64,000 nt of DNA from Haliscomenobacter sp. (lineage in GTDB: Bacteria; Bacteroidota; Bacteroidia; Chitinophagales; Saprospiraceae): positions 62,001-126,000 of the forward strand of contig JADJHZ010000009.1 in the NCBI GenBank assembly GCA_016707205.1. Reading direction: 5' to 3'. Positions 18,708-27,068 of this stretch are shown here, piece after piece. How positions within the stretch are numbered: position 1 is the first letter of the stretch; each line of letters begins with the position of its first letter. Both the position numbers and the translations under genes were made by a program. Below the pieces are notes generated by a model. That model saw only the letters and a program-made list of their open reading frames with translations, had not been told where the DNA came from and did not search any database.

Positions 18708-19931
18708 CTAATGCTTCTTCAATCCTTCGAGGAGCCAATTGGCCAGCGCCTCCCGGTTGCTTTCCAAAACGACCCGTTGCTGGTCGAATCCGTTGCGGAT
18801 ATTGCCCAGTTCGATATAAACCGTTGGAGGTTTAGACTCCCGCAACGTATGCAGGTTGCGGGTAGAGACCGTTCCTTGATAGTTTCCGTTTGTCCGGTGA
18901 ACCCGGTATTTCGATCGGATCGCTTGGTGCAGGTCTTCGGCCAGGGTCTGACTTTTCTCGCTGCCTTCCTGATAATAGAAAAACAGGTCTACCTGCTGGC
19001 TATGGCTTCTGGAGTCGACGTGGATTTCAATAACCTGCTGGCTGGAAAAGCCCAGCTTCCGGTTTTTTTCATACAACTCATTGATGATATCGGTTCGCTG
19101 AGTCAGCCGGGGTTTGTGGCCACCTTTCACCTCGGAACCGCCCCAAACGACTTCGTCTTCGTCGCAGGTCAGCAGGTTACCCGAGCGGATGCCGTCGTTC
19201 GGATCCCGCACGATCATATACGCCGAAGCACCTTGTTCAATCAGCTTCCGGCACAGGCGCAAGGTAACGTCATAAGCGTATTCGTCTTCGCAAAGGTTCG
19301 TGCCTGCCCGCTTGGCCATAGCCCCGGGGTCGGGCCCTCCGTGGCCGCTGATCAGGTAGTAAATCCGCCCTTCCAGGGCCTTGGAGCGCAACGGGGTAAA
19401 CGCATATTTTTCCCCAAAAATAGGGAACTGGCGTTTACCGGGATTGCTGACCTTGCTGAATCCGTCCAGCTTCAAATCGGGATCGCCTGCGGGAACCAGG
19501 GGTTCCGTTTTCTTGTCCGGTTCCGGGCAAAAGAGCAGGTGATGAGGCACCCACAAATCCTTATCCTTTTGAAAGGGTTGTGCCCGGAGTCCGGCCGACA
19601 ACATCGCTTCGTTGTATCGCTGAATAGATAAGGCCTGATCGTAGTCTTTAATCCTCAACGAGGATCGGATTGATTTGCCGTCAAAAACATGCTTGGCAAT
19701 CGGAAGGAGATAGGATTTCCCCTTTACCAGGGGAGCGTTTTTTTTGAGTTTATTGATTTCATAAAACTTTTCCAGATTACAGGAATGCCCCATCAGGTGG
19801 AAGCGGCGGAGCAGCGCATAAACGCCTTCCCCCTCTTTCGCCGAAATTTCGAGATAAGAAACCGGCGCTTCCGGTTTGGAAAACCACAGGAAACCAAGTG
19901 AAAAGGCCAGCAAAAAGATTTTACCCATCAT
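18708..19931 (-). CDS. N-acetylmuramoyl-L-alanine amidase (Amidase_3)
   Basis: A 407-residue secreted protein (signal peptide KIFLLAFSLGFLWFSKPEA). Residues 28-90 resemble a LysM module (EGEGVYALLRRFHL, YEINKLKKNAPLVKGKSYLLPI). The C-terminal 220 residues are a zinc amidase: SGHGGPDPGA (first His), CEDEYAYDVTLRL (metal Glu), EIHVDSRSHSQQVD (second His) and TVYIELGNIRN (catalytic Glu). It cleaves the bond between MurNAc and L-Ala in peptidoglycan. It is convergent with the GH3/lactamase fusion, 32 bases apart, so a run of cell-wall-related genes meets here. Confidence 0.85.
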   Translation of the reverse strand: MMGKIFLLAFSLGFLWFSKPEAPVSYLEISAKEGEGVYALLRRFHLMGHSCNLEKFYEINKLKKNAPLVKGKSYLLPIAKHVFDGKSIRSSLRIKDYDQALSIQRYNEAMLSAGLRAQPFQKDKDLWVPHHLLFCPEPDKKTEPLVPAGDPDLKLDGFSKVSNPGKRQFPIFGEKYAFTPLRSKALEGRIYYLISGHGGPDPGAMAKRAGTNLCEDEYAYDVTLRLCRKLIEQGASAYMIVRDPNDGIRSGNLLTCDEDEVVWGGSEVKGGHKPRLTQRTDIINELYEKNRKLGFSSQQVIEIHVDSRSHSQQVDLFFYYQEGSEKSQTLAEDLHQAIRSKYRVHRTNGNYQGTVSTRNLHTLRESKPPTVYIELGNIRNGFDQQRVVLESNREALANWLLEGLKKH

Positions 19932-20043
19932 ACCGAAGCAAATACAGGAAGTTGATTTGAGGCAATCTCCCCTTTACGAAGGAACGCCCGGATAAAAATA
20001 AGCAATGATCCCATTTCTTCTAAACATATACGCAATGCGAATG

Positions 20044-20131
20044 GCGCCTGTCCCAAAAGACCGTTCTTTGCTCCCGGCATGAAATTTTATTTTTGGCTGC
20101 CTTGGGCAAAAACCGTCTTTTGAGACAGCCC
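20044..20131. repeat. Palindromic dispersed element, copy 1
   Basis: About 88 bases with near-matching ends: GCCTGTCCCAAAAGACCG on the left, and GGGCTGTCTCAAAAGACGG reading inward from the right. The centre contains CTTTGCTCCCGGCATGAAAT. A second copy lies at 24595-24693 with the same core. The structure suggests a small non-autonomous inverted-repeat (MITE- or REP-like) element. Confidence 0.75.
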
Positions 20132-20226
20132 CAGATTCAGTTAATATATCCTGACCTGTAGACGATTTGGACTGTGTAGTCCCAAACCTCACTAACGCCA
20201 GAATAGAAATTCCCCTTTAGGATATG

Positions 20227-20234
20227 TACCTTTG
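20227..20234 (+). promoter_or_regulatory. Putative -7 box TACCTTTG for ccmB
   Basis: TACCTTTG fits TAnnTTTG and ends only 5 bases before the first ATG (20240). If used, transcripts would be nearly leaderless, or translation would start at the second ATG (20246). Confidence 0.4.
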
Positions 20235-20239
20235 CCCCC

Positions 20240-20899
20240 ATGAACATGGGTAAGGAAATCTGGAACTTGCTTCGCAAAGATTTGATGCTGGAACTGCGCA
20301 TGGGGTATGCCCTGAGCGGAATTTTTCTTTATGTGTTTTCAACGGTATTCATCGTTTTTGCGTCGTTTATCCAACTCCCGAACACCGTCTGGAATATTCT
20401 GTTTTGGGTCGTTTTGTTGTTTGCTTCCGTGAACGCCATAGTCAAGAGCTTTGTTCAGGAAAGCGGAAACCGGCAATTGTATTACTACAGCCTGGTTAAT
20501 CCGGTATCGGTGCTGCTGGCCAAAATGGCCTATAATGTAGGGCTGCTGTTTCTGATCAGCCTGCTGATTTGGGCTGGGCTGGCTTTCGTCGGCGGCAATC
20601 CGGTGCGCGATCCGGAGCTTTTTCTCCTGGCCATGTTTCTGGGGAGTTCGGGATTCGCGATCACGTTCACGTTTATTTCGGCGATCTCCGCAAAAGCAGA
20701 CCACAACGCTACCCTGCTGGCGATCATGAGTTTTCCACTCGTTATTCCTATCTTGATGACGCTGGTCAAACTTTCCGCCAATGCGCTGGGATTGATGAAC
20801 GATACGGGGTTGCAGAAGGACATTATTTTGCTTTGTGCAATGGACGGACTGTTGCTGGGCGCTGCGCTGATCCTGTTTCCATTTTTATGGACGGATTGA
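20240..20899 (+). CDS. ccmB: Heme exporter subunit CcmB
   Basis: A 219-residue integral membrane protein with six hydrophobic helices, matching the CcmB permease of the System I cytochrome c maturation ABC transporter (KDLMLELRMGYALSGIFLYV, VQESGNRQLYYYSLVNP, ISAKADHNATLLAIMSFPL). It acts with CcmA in a step of heme delivery to CcmE. No ccmA is in the window; ccsA-like and ccmD genes follow on the same strand. Confidence 0.88.
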   Translation: MNMGKEIWNLLRKDLMLELRMGYALSGIFLYVFSTVFIVFASFIQLPNTVWNILFWVVLLFASVNAIVKSFVQESGNRQLYYYSLVNPVSVLLAKMAYNVGLLFLISLLIWAGLAFVGGNPVRDPELFLLAMFLGSSGFAITFTFISAISAKADHNATLLAIMSFPLVIPILMTLVKLSANALGLMNDTGLQKDIILLCAMDGLLLGAALILFPFLWTD

Positions 20900-20903
20900 G
20901 GCT

Positions 20904-20971
20904 AGACGGTGGACGGGAGACGAAAAATCAGCCAACCCCGCAGGGGTGACAGGATTATAGACGGTGGACGG
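20904..20971. repeat. Direct repeat AGACGGTGGACGG flanking a small palindrome
   Basis: The 13-base sequence AGACGGTGGACGG occurs at 20904-20916 and again at 20959-20971. Between them lies ACCCC-GCA-GGGGT (20935-20947). It occupies most of the gap between ccmB and the CcsA-like gene. A slippage-prone intergenic repeat; function unknown. Confidence 0.6.
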
Positions 20972-21002
20972 CAACGTTTTTTAGAATTAAAAGCTAGTTG
21001 AC

Positions 21003-22061
21003 ATGGTTTATCAAACATGGTGGAAAGCCCTTGGGGTAGTTTTACTGGTTTATACCTTTATTGCCGGATTGCTGATCCCGTTGAAGCCTGGGATTTCCAG
21101 CGTACATCCCTCCAATGCCACCGCCGGGGAGGAGGTGATTTTGGAAATAAAGGGGTATAATACCTTTTTCACCCAATCCGGGGCGCCCCTTCGCGCCTGG
21201 CTGAAGATGGACGACACGCATGCGCTTGGCGCCAGCGAGATAGAAATCGTCGACAATCAGCATGTAAAGGCCCGGTTTTATTTCCCTGCGTTTTTGCCGG
21301 ATTCCGGACGGGTACGCGATTTTACCCTGCTTTTGGACGACCCGTTCAACGGAACGTGCGTACTTCCTTCCGCTGTTTTTATCACCCAGGATTCCATCGA
21401 TCCGGCCATGGGCAAGGCCCAATGGGTGAATGCCCCAATCAAGGGGCTCCACGCCAACAGCCGGTTGTCTTTTCCGTTCCGAAACATTCTTAAGGAAAGC
21501 ATCCGGAACACGTACTTCCACGTACCCCTTTGGTTTTCCATGATCTTCCTCTTTCTTTTTTCGGTGGCGTACAGCATCAAGTACCTTCGCACCGGAGCGC
21601 ACGACCACGACCGCAGGGCGCATGCGCTGGCGGTGGGAGGCGTTCTTTTCGGAATAATGGGGCTGGTCACCGGCGCTATTTGGGCTAAAAACACCTGGGG
21701 CGCCTACTGGAGTTGGGACGTAAAACAGAACATGACGGCTATCGCATTGCTCATTTACTTTGCCTATTTCATCCTGCGCGGTTCGTTCGAAGATCCGGAA
21801 AAGCGGGCTCGCCTTGCAGCCGTGTATAACCTCTTTGCGTTTGTTGCCCTTATTCCATTGATTTACGTGATCCCCCGACTGACAGACAGCCTGCATCCGG
21901 GTTCTGGAGGCAATCCTGCGTTTGGCTCTGATGACCTCGACAACACGATGCGAATGGTGTTTTATCCAGCCATTATTGGATGGACCCTGCTTGGTTTTTG
22001 GATCGCCTCGGTGGTCTATCGGATAGAAACGCTCAGAGACCGCGTTTTGGAATCCTATTGA
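21003..22061 (+). CDS. CcsA/CcmC-like cytochrome c biogenesis protein with extracytoplasmic insert
   Basis: A 352-residue membrane protein. After one N-terminal helix (residues 9-25) it has a soluble segment (about residues 30-145) with Ig/TIG-like beta strands, then five helices. The heme-handling WWD-type segment reads WGAYWSWDVKQNM (about 230), the hallmark of CcmC/CcsA proteins that present heme to the apocytochrome system. The extra soluble domain is not part of the short CcmC form. It lies between ccmB and ccmD. Confidence 0.83.
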   Translation: MVYQTWWKALGVVLLVYTFIAGLLIPLKPGISSVHPSNATAGEEVILEIKGYNTFFTQSGAPLRAWLKMDDTHALGASEIEIVDNQHVKARFYFPAFLPDSGRVRDFTLLLDDPFNGTCVLPSAVFITQDSIDPAMGKAQWVNAPIKGLHANSRLSFPFRNILKESIRNTYFHVPLWFSMIFLFLFSVAYSIKYLRTGAHDHDRRAHALAVGGVLFGIMGLVTGAIWAKNTWGAYWSWDVKQNMTAIALLIYFAYFILRGSFEDPEKRARLAAVYNLFAFVALIPLIYVIPRLTDSLHPGSGGNPAFGSDDLDNTMRMVFYPAIIGWTLLGFWIASVVYRIETLRDRVLESY

Positions 22062-22273
22062 TCTAACCAAGATTATCCGCTGATAATAAATCCAATCCGA
22101 TTTATTTTTTGGAAAACCGTAAAAGTTTAGAACAAACCGCGTTCTTCCCTTCTAATCTTCTTTTCACCCCCAACGCGTTTTACTCCAAACGAATAATCTA
22201 TGGAAATTTTTTCCATGGCTTGGTATTTGTTTTCCCGAAAAAAAACCCGTACTTTGAATAGAAAATCAGCAAA

Positions 22274-22495
22274 ATGACAAACCTCGTCCAACGATCCGCT
22301 TTCCTGTTCTTTTTGCTCCTATCGGCGTCCTGCCTTTCCGCTCAAACGAACGACCCTGATTTCATGCAAAGCGTAGGGAAGATCTACGTAGCGGTTGGCG
22401 TGATTCTGGCCATTTTTGCTGTAATTATCTTGTTTTTGATCTATCTCGACCGTAAGCTAACCAAACTTGAAAACCAAATCAAAGATCATGAGTGA
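22274..22495 (+). CDS. ccmD: CcmD-like small membrane protein
   Basis: A 73-residue protein with a signal-like N-terminus (FLFFLLLSASCLSAQ) and a single TM helix (YVAVGVILAIFAVIILFLIYL) followed by the charged tail DRKLTKLENQIKDHE. Size, topology and neighbours match the Bacteroidota CcmD family, a small accessory of the CcmABC heme release step. Its last codons overlap the gdhA start (ATG at 22488), so the two are probably translationally coupled. Confidence 0.75.
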   Translation: MTNLVQRSAFLFFLLLSASCLSAQTNDPDFMQSVGKIYVAVGVILAIFAVIILFLIYLDRKLTKLENQIKDHE

Positions 22496-23912
22496 GAAAA
22501 TAATGAGCTTCTTCGCAAGCGTGGAGCAGAACTTCAACCAGGCAGCGCCTTTTACGGGCCAGCCTTCGGGATTGCTCGAACAGATCCGTGTTTGTAACTC
22601 CGTTTTCCGGATGAACTTTCCGGTGAAGATCGGAGACGAAGTCAGGGTAATCGAAGCTTACCGCGTGCAACACAGCCACCACCGCCTCCCGACGAAGGGC
22701 GGTATCCGCTACAGCAACCACGTGAACCAGGACGAAGTGATGGCCCTCGCCGCCCTGATGACGTACAAATGCGCCATTGTCAACGTACCGTTTGGCGGGG
22801 CCAAAGGCGGCGTAAAAATTAACCCCTGGGAGTTTACCCCCGACCAACTCGAGCGCATCACCCGGCGTTACACCTTTGAATTGATCAAGCACAACATGAT
22901 CGGCCCGTCGATCGACGTACCTGCGCCAGATTACGGCACGGGCGCCCGCGAGATGGCCTGGATTTACGACACCTACCGCGCTTTTAAAGGCAACGACATC
23001 GACGCCGCCGGCTGCGTCACCGGCAAACCCGTACACCAAAACGGCGTCAACGGGCGCGAAGAAGCCACCGGTAGAGGCGTTTACTACGGCATCCGGGAAT
23101 GCCTCAACCAAGCCGATGACATGAAGAAACTCGGCCTCACTCCCGGCACGGAAGGAAAAACCATGATCATTCAAGGCCTTGGAAACGTGGGTTCCTTCAC
23201 CGGAACTATTTCCCAGGACGAAGGCGGTATTAAAATCATCGGAGTAGGCGAAGTGGAAGGCGCTATCTACAAGCCTTCCGGCATCGACATTCACGACCTG
23301 CTGCGCTTTCGGAAGGAAACCGGCTCCATCCTCAACTACCCGGGCGCTACGAATATACCCAGGGAACAGCGGGATTCCATCCTCGAATACGAATGCGACA
23401 TCCTGGTGCCCGCCGCTCTGGAAAGCGTCATTACCAGAGAGAACGCCGACCGTATCAAGGCCAAGGTCATCGCCGAAGCGGCTAACGGCCCGGTTTCCGC
23501 GCCTGGTGGAGAAATCCTGGTTAAGAAAGGAGTATTTATCATCCCCGACATGTTCCTCAATGCCGGAGGGGTAACCGTTTCCTATTTCGAATGGTTGAAA
23601 AACCTCTCGCACATGCACTTTGGCCGGATGGAAAAACGGTTTAACCAAAACCAATTCCAGAATCTGGTCGAACTCATCGAAAACATCACCGGAAAACCGG
23701 TGAACGAAAAAGAACGTGCGTTGATCGTGCGCGGCGCCGACGAGATTGATCTCGTCCGCTCCGGACTGGAAGAAACAATGGTTACGGCTTACCACGAAAT
23801 CCGCGACGTGATGATGGCCCATCCGGACATTCACGACATGCGCACTGCCGCTTTCGTGGCTGCGATCAATAAGATCAGCAACGACTATATGTCACTCGGA
23901 ATCTGGCCCTAA
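22488..23912 (+). CDS. gdhA: Glu/Leu/Phe/Val dehydrogenase (glutamate dehydrogenase type)
   Basis: A 474-residue oxidative deaminase. The start is the ATG at 22488 (MSEKIMSFFASVEQNF). Substrate and catalytic blocks are present: LPTKGGIRYS, PFGGAKGGVK (catalytic Lys), DVPAPDYGTG. The Rossmann fold region (TMIIQGLGNVGS) binds NAD(P). The reaction interconverts glutamate and 2-oxoglutarate plus ammonia. The open frame could begin at a TTG at 22467, but the ATG is better placed. It overlaps ccmD by 8 bases, tying nitrogen metabolism to the cytochrome maturation genes. A strong hairpin follows. Confidence 0.93.
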   Translation: MSEKIMSFFASVEQNFNQAAPFTGQPSGLLEQIRVCNSVFRMNFPVKIGDEVRVIEAYRVQHSHHRLPTKGGIRYSNHVNQDEVMALAALMTYKCAIVNVPFGGAKGGVKINPWEFTPDQLERITRRYTFELIKHNMIGPSIDVPAPDYGTGAREMAWIYDTYRAFKGNDIDAAGCVTGKPVHQNGVNGREEATGRGVYYGIRECLNQADDMKKLGLTPGTEGKTMIIQGLGNVGSFTGTISQDEGGIKIIGVGEVEGAIYKPSGIDIHDLLRFRKETGSILNYPGATNIPREQRDSILEYECDILVPAALESVITRENADRIKAKVIAEAANGPVSAPGGEILVKKGVFIIPDMFLNAGGVTVSYFEWLKNLSHMHFGRMEKRFNQNQFQNLVELIENITGKPVNEKERALIVRGADEIDLVRSGLEETMVTAYHEIRDVMMAHPDIHDMRTAAFVAAINKISNDYMSLGIWP

Positions 23913-23924
23913 GCCTAAATTACC

Positions 23925-23961
23925 GGCGACCCTGCCGCATTATATTTGGGGCAGGGTCGCC
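23925..23961 (+). terminator. Hairpin terminator after gdhA
   Basis: GGCGACCCTGCC (23925-23936) is perfectly complementary to GGCAGGGTCGCC (23950-23961) across a 13-base loop, 12 bases after the stop codon. No T-tract follows, so it may instead be an mRNA-stabilising stem-loop. Confidence 0.65.
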
Positions 23962-24107
23962 AACCTTCGGGTGGAAGAAAAAAAAGCAAAAAAAAGGACC
24001 TTATTTCCCTGTTTTTTAGCGTTGTGAGTAAAATACTATTTGCCCTTTTCGCTTTCTGTCACTATCTTGTGTTGTATCTACTTCTGTATCACGAAAAATA
24101 ACGTCCC

Positions 24108-24581
24108 ATGTCGGAAAAGTTGGATAAGATCGACCTCAAAATCCTGAAAATCCTCCAGGATAATAGCAAAATTACCAATCTGGACTTGTCCAAAAAGATT
24201 GGTTTATCCCCCGCCCCAACGCTGGAACGGGTGAAAAAACTGGAAAACTCCCTGATCATCGAGAGTTACCATGCTAAAGTAAACCCGCAGACCATCGGCC
24301 TGAATGTGAAAACGTTTGTACAGGTCTCCCTGGCTTGGCAGAAAGAAAATGCGCTCAACAACTTCCTCGAAAAGATCAAGCAGATCGACGAGATCGTAGA
24401 GTGCTATATCATTACGGGGGAAGCAGATTTTCTGATGAAAATCGTCTGCAAGGATATTCCTACCTATGAGCAATTACTGTTCAAGACGCTCTCCCAAATT
24501 GAAGAGATCGAACGGTTGAAAACCTTGATGACCCTTTCTACGGTGAAGGATTCCAAGGTGCTTCCTTATAAATACGACTAA
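24108..24581 (+). CDS. Lrp/AsnC-family transcriptional regulator
   Basis: A 157-residue regulator: N-terminal winged HTH (LDKIDLKILKILQDNSKITN, DLSKKIGLSPAPTLERVKKL) and a C-terminal RAM ligand-binding domain (VKTFVQVSLAW, VECYIITGEADFLMKIV). The family senses amino acids and controls their metabolism. It lies downstream of gdhA and upstream of an amino-acid permease, both plausible targets. Confidence 0.9.
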   Translation: MSEKLDKIDLKILKILQDNSKITNLDLSKKIGLSPAPTLERVKKLENSLIIESYHAKVNPQTIGLNVKTFVQVSLAWQKENALNNFLEKIKQIDEIVECYIITGEADFLMKIVCKDIPTYEQLLFKTLSQIEEIERLKTLMTLSTVKDSKVLPYKYD

Positions 24582-24594
24582 TGAGAATGGGAAG

Positions 24595-24693
24595 TCGGGC
24601 CTGTCTCAAAAAACCGTTCTTTGCTCCCGGTATGAAATTTTATTTTCTTTTTGGGCAGCCAGCGGCAAGAACGGTCTTGTGAGACAGGCCCGA
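24595..24693. repeat. Palindromic dispersed element, copy 2
   Basis: A 99-base element with 14-base perfect terminal inverted repeats (TCGGGCCTGTCTCA) extending imperfectly to about 30 bases (then AAAAACCGTTCTTTGC against CAAGACCGTTCTTGCC). The core shares CTTTGCTCCCGG and ATGAAATTTTATTTT with the copy at 20044. It begins 13 bases after the lrp stop, and its right end contains the only upstream start codon of the TraB-like frame. Confidence 0.8.
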
Positions 24694-25530
24694 CGCCTGT
24701 TACCTTTTTCTGCCTTCACTAAAAGCGCTTCGGTTATCCAAAAGCCTACCCTTCTTTGGTCGGTTCAGCCTCCGGGAACCTCATTTGTGTCGTATATCCT
24801 GGGCACCATGCATTCCAATACGGAAGCCGCCTTTTCCCAAATAGAAAAAATCCAGCCTTTCCTTCAGGAGTGCCACGCTTTTGCGGCAGAGTACGCGTTG
24901 GAGATTCCTTCGGAAGAGGCAAACGATCCGTGGATCCGGATACCAGAAGGGCAAACCCTGGATCAATTGGTAACGCCCAAAACGTATGCGCGCATGCGGC
25001 GGGCGTTCAAGCGCTACCTGGGATTCGATATCCATCCTTACCGGGAAGCGCTTCCGCTCCTTCTTGCCCAATTCGTTCACGAGCGCCTGCTTAGGCCGTC
25101 CGGTCAGGTTTTGCATTTGCCACTCGACCAATATCTTTGGGAGTTTGCCAAAGAACAGGATAAAACCCTGTTAGGCATAGAGACGCTGGAAGAGCAGTTA
25201 CGCGTCCTGGAGAAGATCCCCCTTGACCAGCAGGTCCAAAACCTGGTTCACTTGAGCCGGAATATCGGCGGCCACCGCCGTCAGGTAATGCGCACCGCCC
25301 GCCTGTATGCCGAAGGAGACCCCGTGAAAATCTACCGGTCTACCCGGAAAAAAAGCGGGGCCGTGCGCAAAACGCTGTTGTTCGACCGAAACCGCATCAT
25401 GGCCGAACGCATCCTGCGGATGAGCGCCGTTCAGCCTACCTTCTTTGCTATTGGCGCCGCTCACCTGGCTGGCGAAAAAGGCGTGCTGCGCCTGCTAAAA
25501 CACCAGGGATCCCTGGTCAAAGGGGTATAA
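24679..25530 (+). CDS. TraB/GumN-like protein, start inside a repeat
   Basis: Up to 283 residues. The body matches TraB/GumN-type proteins (TLLWSVQPPG, SYILGTMHSN, late FFAIGAAHLAGEKG); the GTMH and GAAHL motifs carry residues thought to form a tiki-like metal site. The only in-frame start before the conserved region is a GTG at 24679 that lies inside the inverted repeat ending at 24693. The repeat may therefore have replaced the native start, or translation may begin at a TTG near LLW. The protein as read lacks the signal peptide that some relatives carry. Function of the family in Bacteroidota is unclear. Confidence 0.72.
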   Translation: MRQARRLLPFSAFTKSASVIQKPTLLWSVQPPGTSFVSYILGTMHSNTEAAFSQIEKIQPFLQECHAFAAEYALEIPSEEANDPWIRIPEGQTLDQLVTPKTYARMRRAFKRYLGFDIHPYREALPLLLAQFVHERLLRPSGQVLHLPLDQYLWEFAKEQDKTLLGIETLEEQLRVLEKIPLDQQVQNLVHLSRNIGGHRRQVMRTARLYAEGDPVKIYRSTRKKSGAVRKTLLFDRNRIMAERILRMSAVQPTFFAIGAAHLAGEKGVLRLLKHQGSLVKGV

Positions 25531-25571
25531 GGGATACTGCATTCTACTGGACATTTTCGTTTTGCTGGCGC

Positions 25572-25615
25572 CCAGACTTTCCAGGTTTGCGAAACTTCCC
25601 AAAATGCCCAGTAGT
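25572..25615. repeat. Dispersed repeat with CCCAGTAGT tail, copy 1
   Basis: Contains CCAGACTTTCCAGGTTTGC then AAAATGCCCAGTAGT. The same two blocks, in the same order, occur at 48093-48148. It sits between the convergent TraB-like and permease genes. Confidence 0.6.
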
Positions 25616-25625
25616 ATGGGGCTTC

Positions 25626-26972
25626 TTACTTTTTTCTAAGAAAATAAAACGCCAGGGGAAGCCCGGTGGCGATAAACGCCAGATCGATGAGGGATTTTTC
25701 CCATTCAAAATAGCCGCGAATAAGGATTAACGTCAGGATACCCAGGAAGTAAATGCCTGGCAGGAAAGGATACAAGGGCATTTTATAGCTGCCCTCCTCC
25801 CCTACCCGATCTTTCCGCAATTTAAATAAGGCAAGCGTGGTGAAAGCATAAAAAATGAGCACCGCGAAGGTCATCCCAGCCACGATGTTTTCAAAATTCT
25901 GCCGCAGCAGCAGGATCACCACCGCCCAAAGGCAATGCGCCACAATCGCCCTGGAGGGCGTGCGAAAACGCGGGTGAACGTAGTTCAGCCAGGGAATGAA
26001 CAAGCCGTCTTTGGCCATGGCGTAATACACCCGGGGCGCGGTCATCATCGTGCCATTGATACTACCGGTAGTGGCAAAAATGACGGAAATCGCGATGAAG
26101 GCCGCGCCAACAGGTCCAAACAAAGCGGTTGCGGTGTCGGATGCGACGGTTTTGGTTGCACGGACCGCCTCCATACCCAACACATAGTGATAAAGAAATA
26201 TAGCGCAGAGATAAACCAGCATCACCAAAGCAATGCCAAAAAATATGCTCAAAGGGATGGTCTTTCGGGGATCTTTCATCTCCCCGGCGGAATACCCCAC
26301 CCGGTCCCAACCCAGGTAAGAAAACACGATGAGCAGCATCGTCGCCCCAAAACGGGCAAAAGGGCCGGCATCGGAAGTGGGGGGTAGCGACTCGTGCAGC
26401 AGATTCTCATGGCCCTGAACGAGCGCCAGTCCTGCAGCAACCAGAAACACCATGCCGCCTACCTTGATGAGACTGGAAACATTCTGGTAAACGCTTGCTT
26501 CTTTTATGCCAATATAATTCAGCGATCCAATGGCAAAAATGAGGGCAATCGCCAGCAGCGTTTGGCCGGTTTGGGTGAGCTCCACAAAATGCCCCACGTA
26601 ATCTACCGCAATAATCGCAAGCCCCGCCGCCGGACTCGTCCGGATGATGAACAACTGCGACCAGCCGAAGATAAATCCGGCAAAAGGGCCAAAGGCCCGG
26701 GAGAGGTACACATACTCCCCCCCTGTATTCGGAAGGCGGGTACCCAACTCGGCATAAATCAGCCCCCCGATATATACGAACACCCCGACCACCGCCCATA
26801 GCGTCAGTATCGTCAGAAAGGAATCCTGATACCCGGCAATGAGTTGCGGCGTGGAATAAATCCCCGCGCCAATGGTGATCCCGACCAGAATCATGACGCC
26901 GTCAAAGACGCCAAGCGAACGTTTTAATTCGTGTTGCAATAGAGGAGGGTTTTGGTGTTCGTTGCTTTTCAA
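25626..26972 (-). CDS. APC-superfamily amino-acid permease
   Basis: A 448-residue transporter with about 12 hydrophobic helices. The first helix carries the APC signature GITIGAGIYSTP; YAELGTRLPNTGGEYVYLSR and the FGWSQLFIIRTSP segment fit the LAT/AAT branch of amino-acid transporters. Substrate specificity cannot be read from the sequence. The nearby Lrp regulator and gdhA make amino-acid uptake plausible. Confidence 0.88.
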   Translation of the reverse strand: MKSNEHQNPPLLQHELKRSLGVFDGVMILVGITIGAGIYSTPQLIAGYQDSFLTILTLWAVVGVFVYIGGLIYAELGTRLPNTGGEYVYLSRAFGPFAGFIFGWSQLFIIRTSPAAGLAIIAVDYVGHFVELTQTGQTLLAIALIFAIGSLNYIGIKEASVYQNVSSLIKVGGMVFLVAAGLALVQGHENLLHESLPPTSDAGPFARFGATMLLIVFSYLGWDRVGYSAGEMKDPRKTIPLSIFFGIALVMLVYLCAIFLYHYVLGMEAVRATKTVASDTATALFGPVGAAFIAISVIFATTGSINGTMMTAPRVYYAMAKDGLFIPWLNYVHPRFRTPSRAIVAHCLWAVVILLLRQNFENIVAGMTFAVLIFYAFTTLALFKLRKDRVGEEGSYKMPLYPFLPGIYFLGILTLILIRGYFEWEKSLIDLAFIATGLPLAFYFLRKK

Positions 26973-26992
26973 AACCCAAAATACGAAAAAGA

Positions 26993-27040
26993 TGGAGTAG
27001 GGAGCAGAGCAGGGAGTAGGGAGTGGGGAGAAGGGAGGGT
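26993..27040. repeat. GGGAGTAG-type low-complexity repeat
   Basis: Imperfect reiterations of GGAGTAGGGAGCAG / GGGAGTAGGGAGTGGGGAG lie between the permease start and the Dps stop. A purine-rich slippage repeat like others in the window. Confidence 0.55.
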
Positions 27041-27068
27041 AATCCCAATTTATCCCCGCCTTCCCGGG

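Larger units (their letters stand above)
19932..20239. other. 308-base intergenic region with a repeat and a promoter
   Basis: Lies between the divergent amidase and ccmB genes. It holds one copy of a palindromic repeat element (20044-20131) and a TAnnTTTG box (20227-20234) just before ccmB. No coding sequence was recognised. Confidence 0.6.

Noticed and set aside
22479..23834. A 451-residue open frame on the minus strand antisense to gdhA
   Set aside because: It lies wholly within the conserved gdhA gene and has low-complexity composition without recognisable motifs; it arises from codon bias on the real strand.
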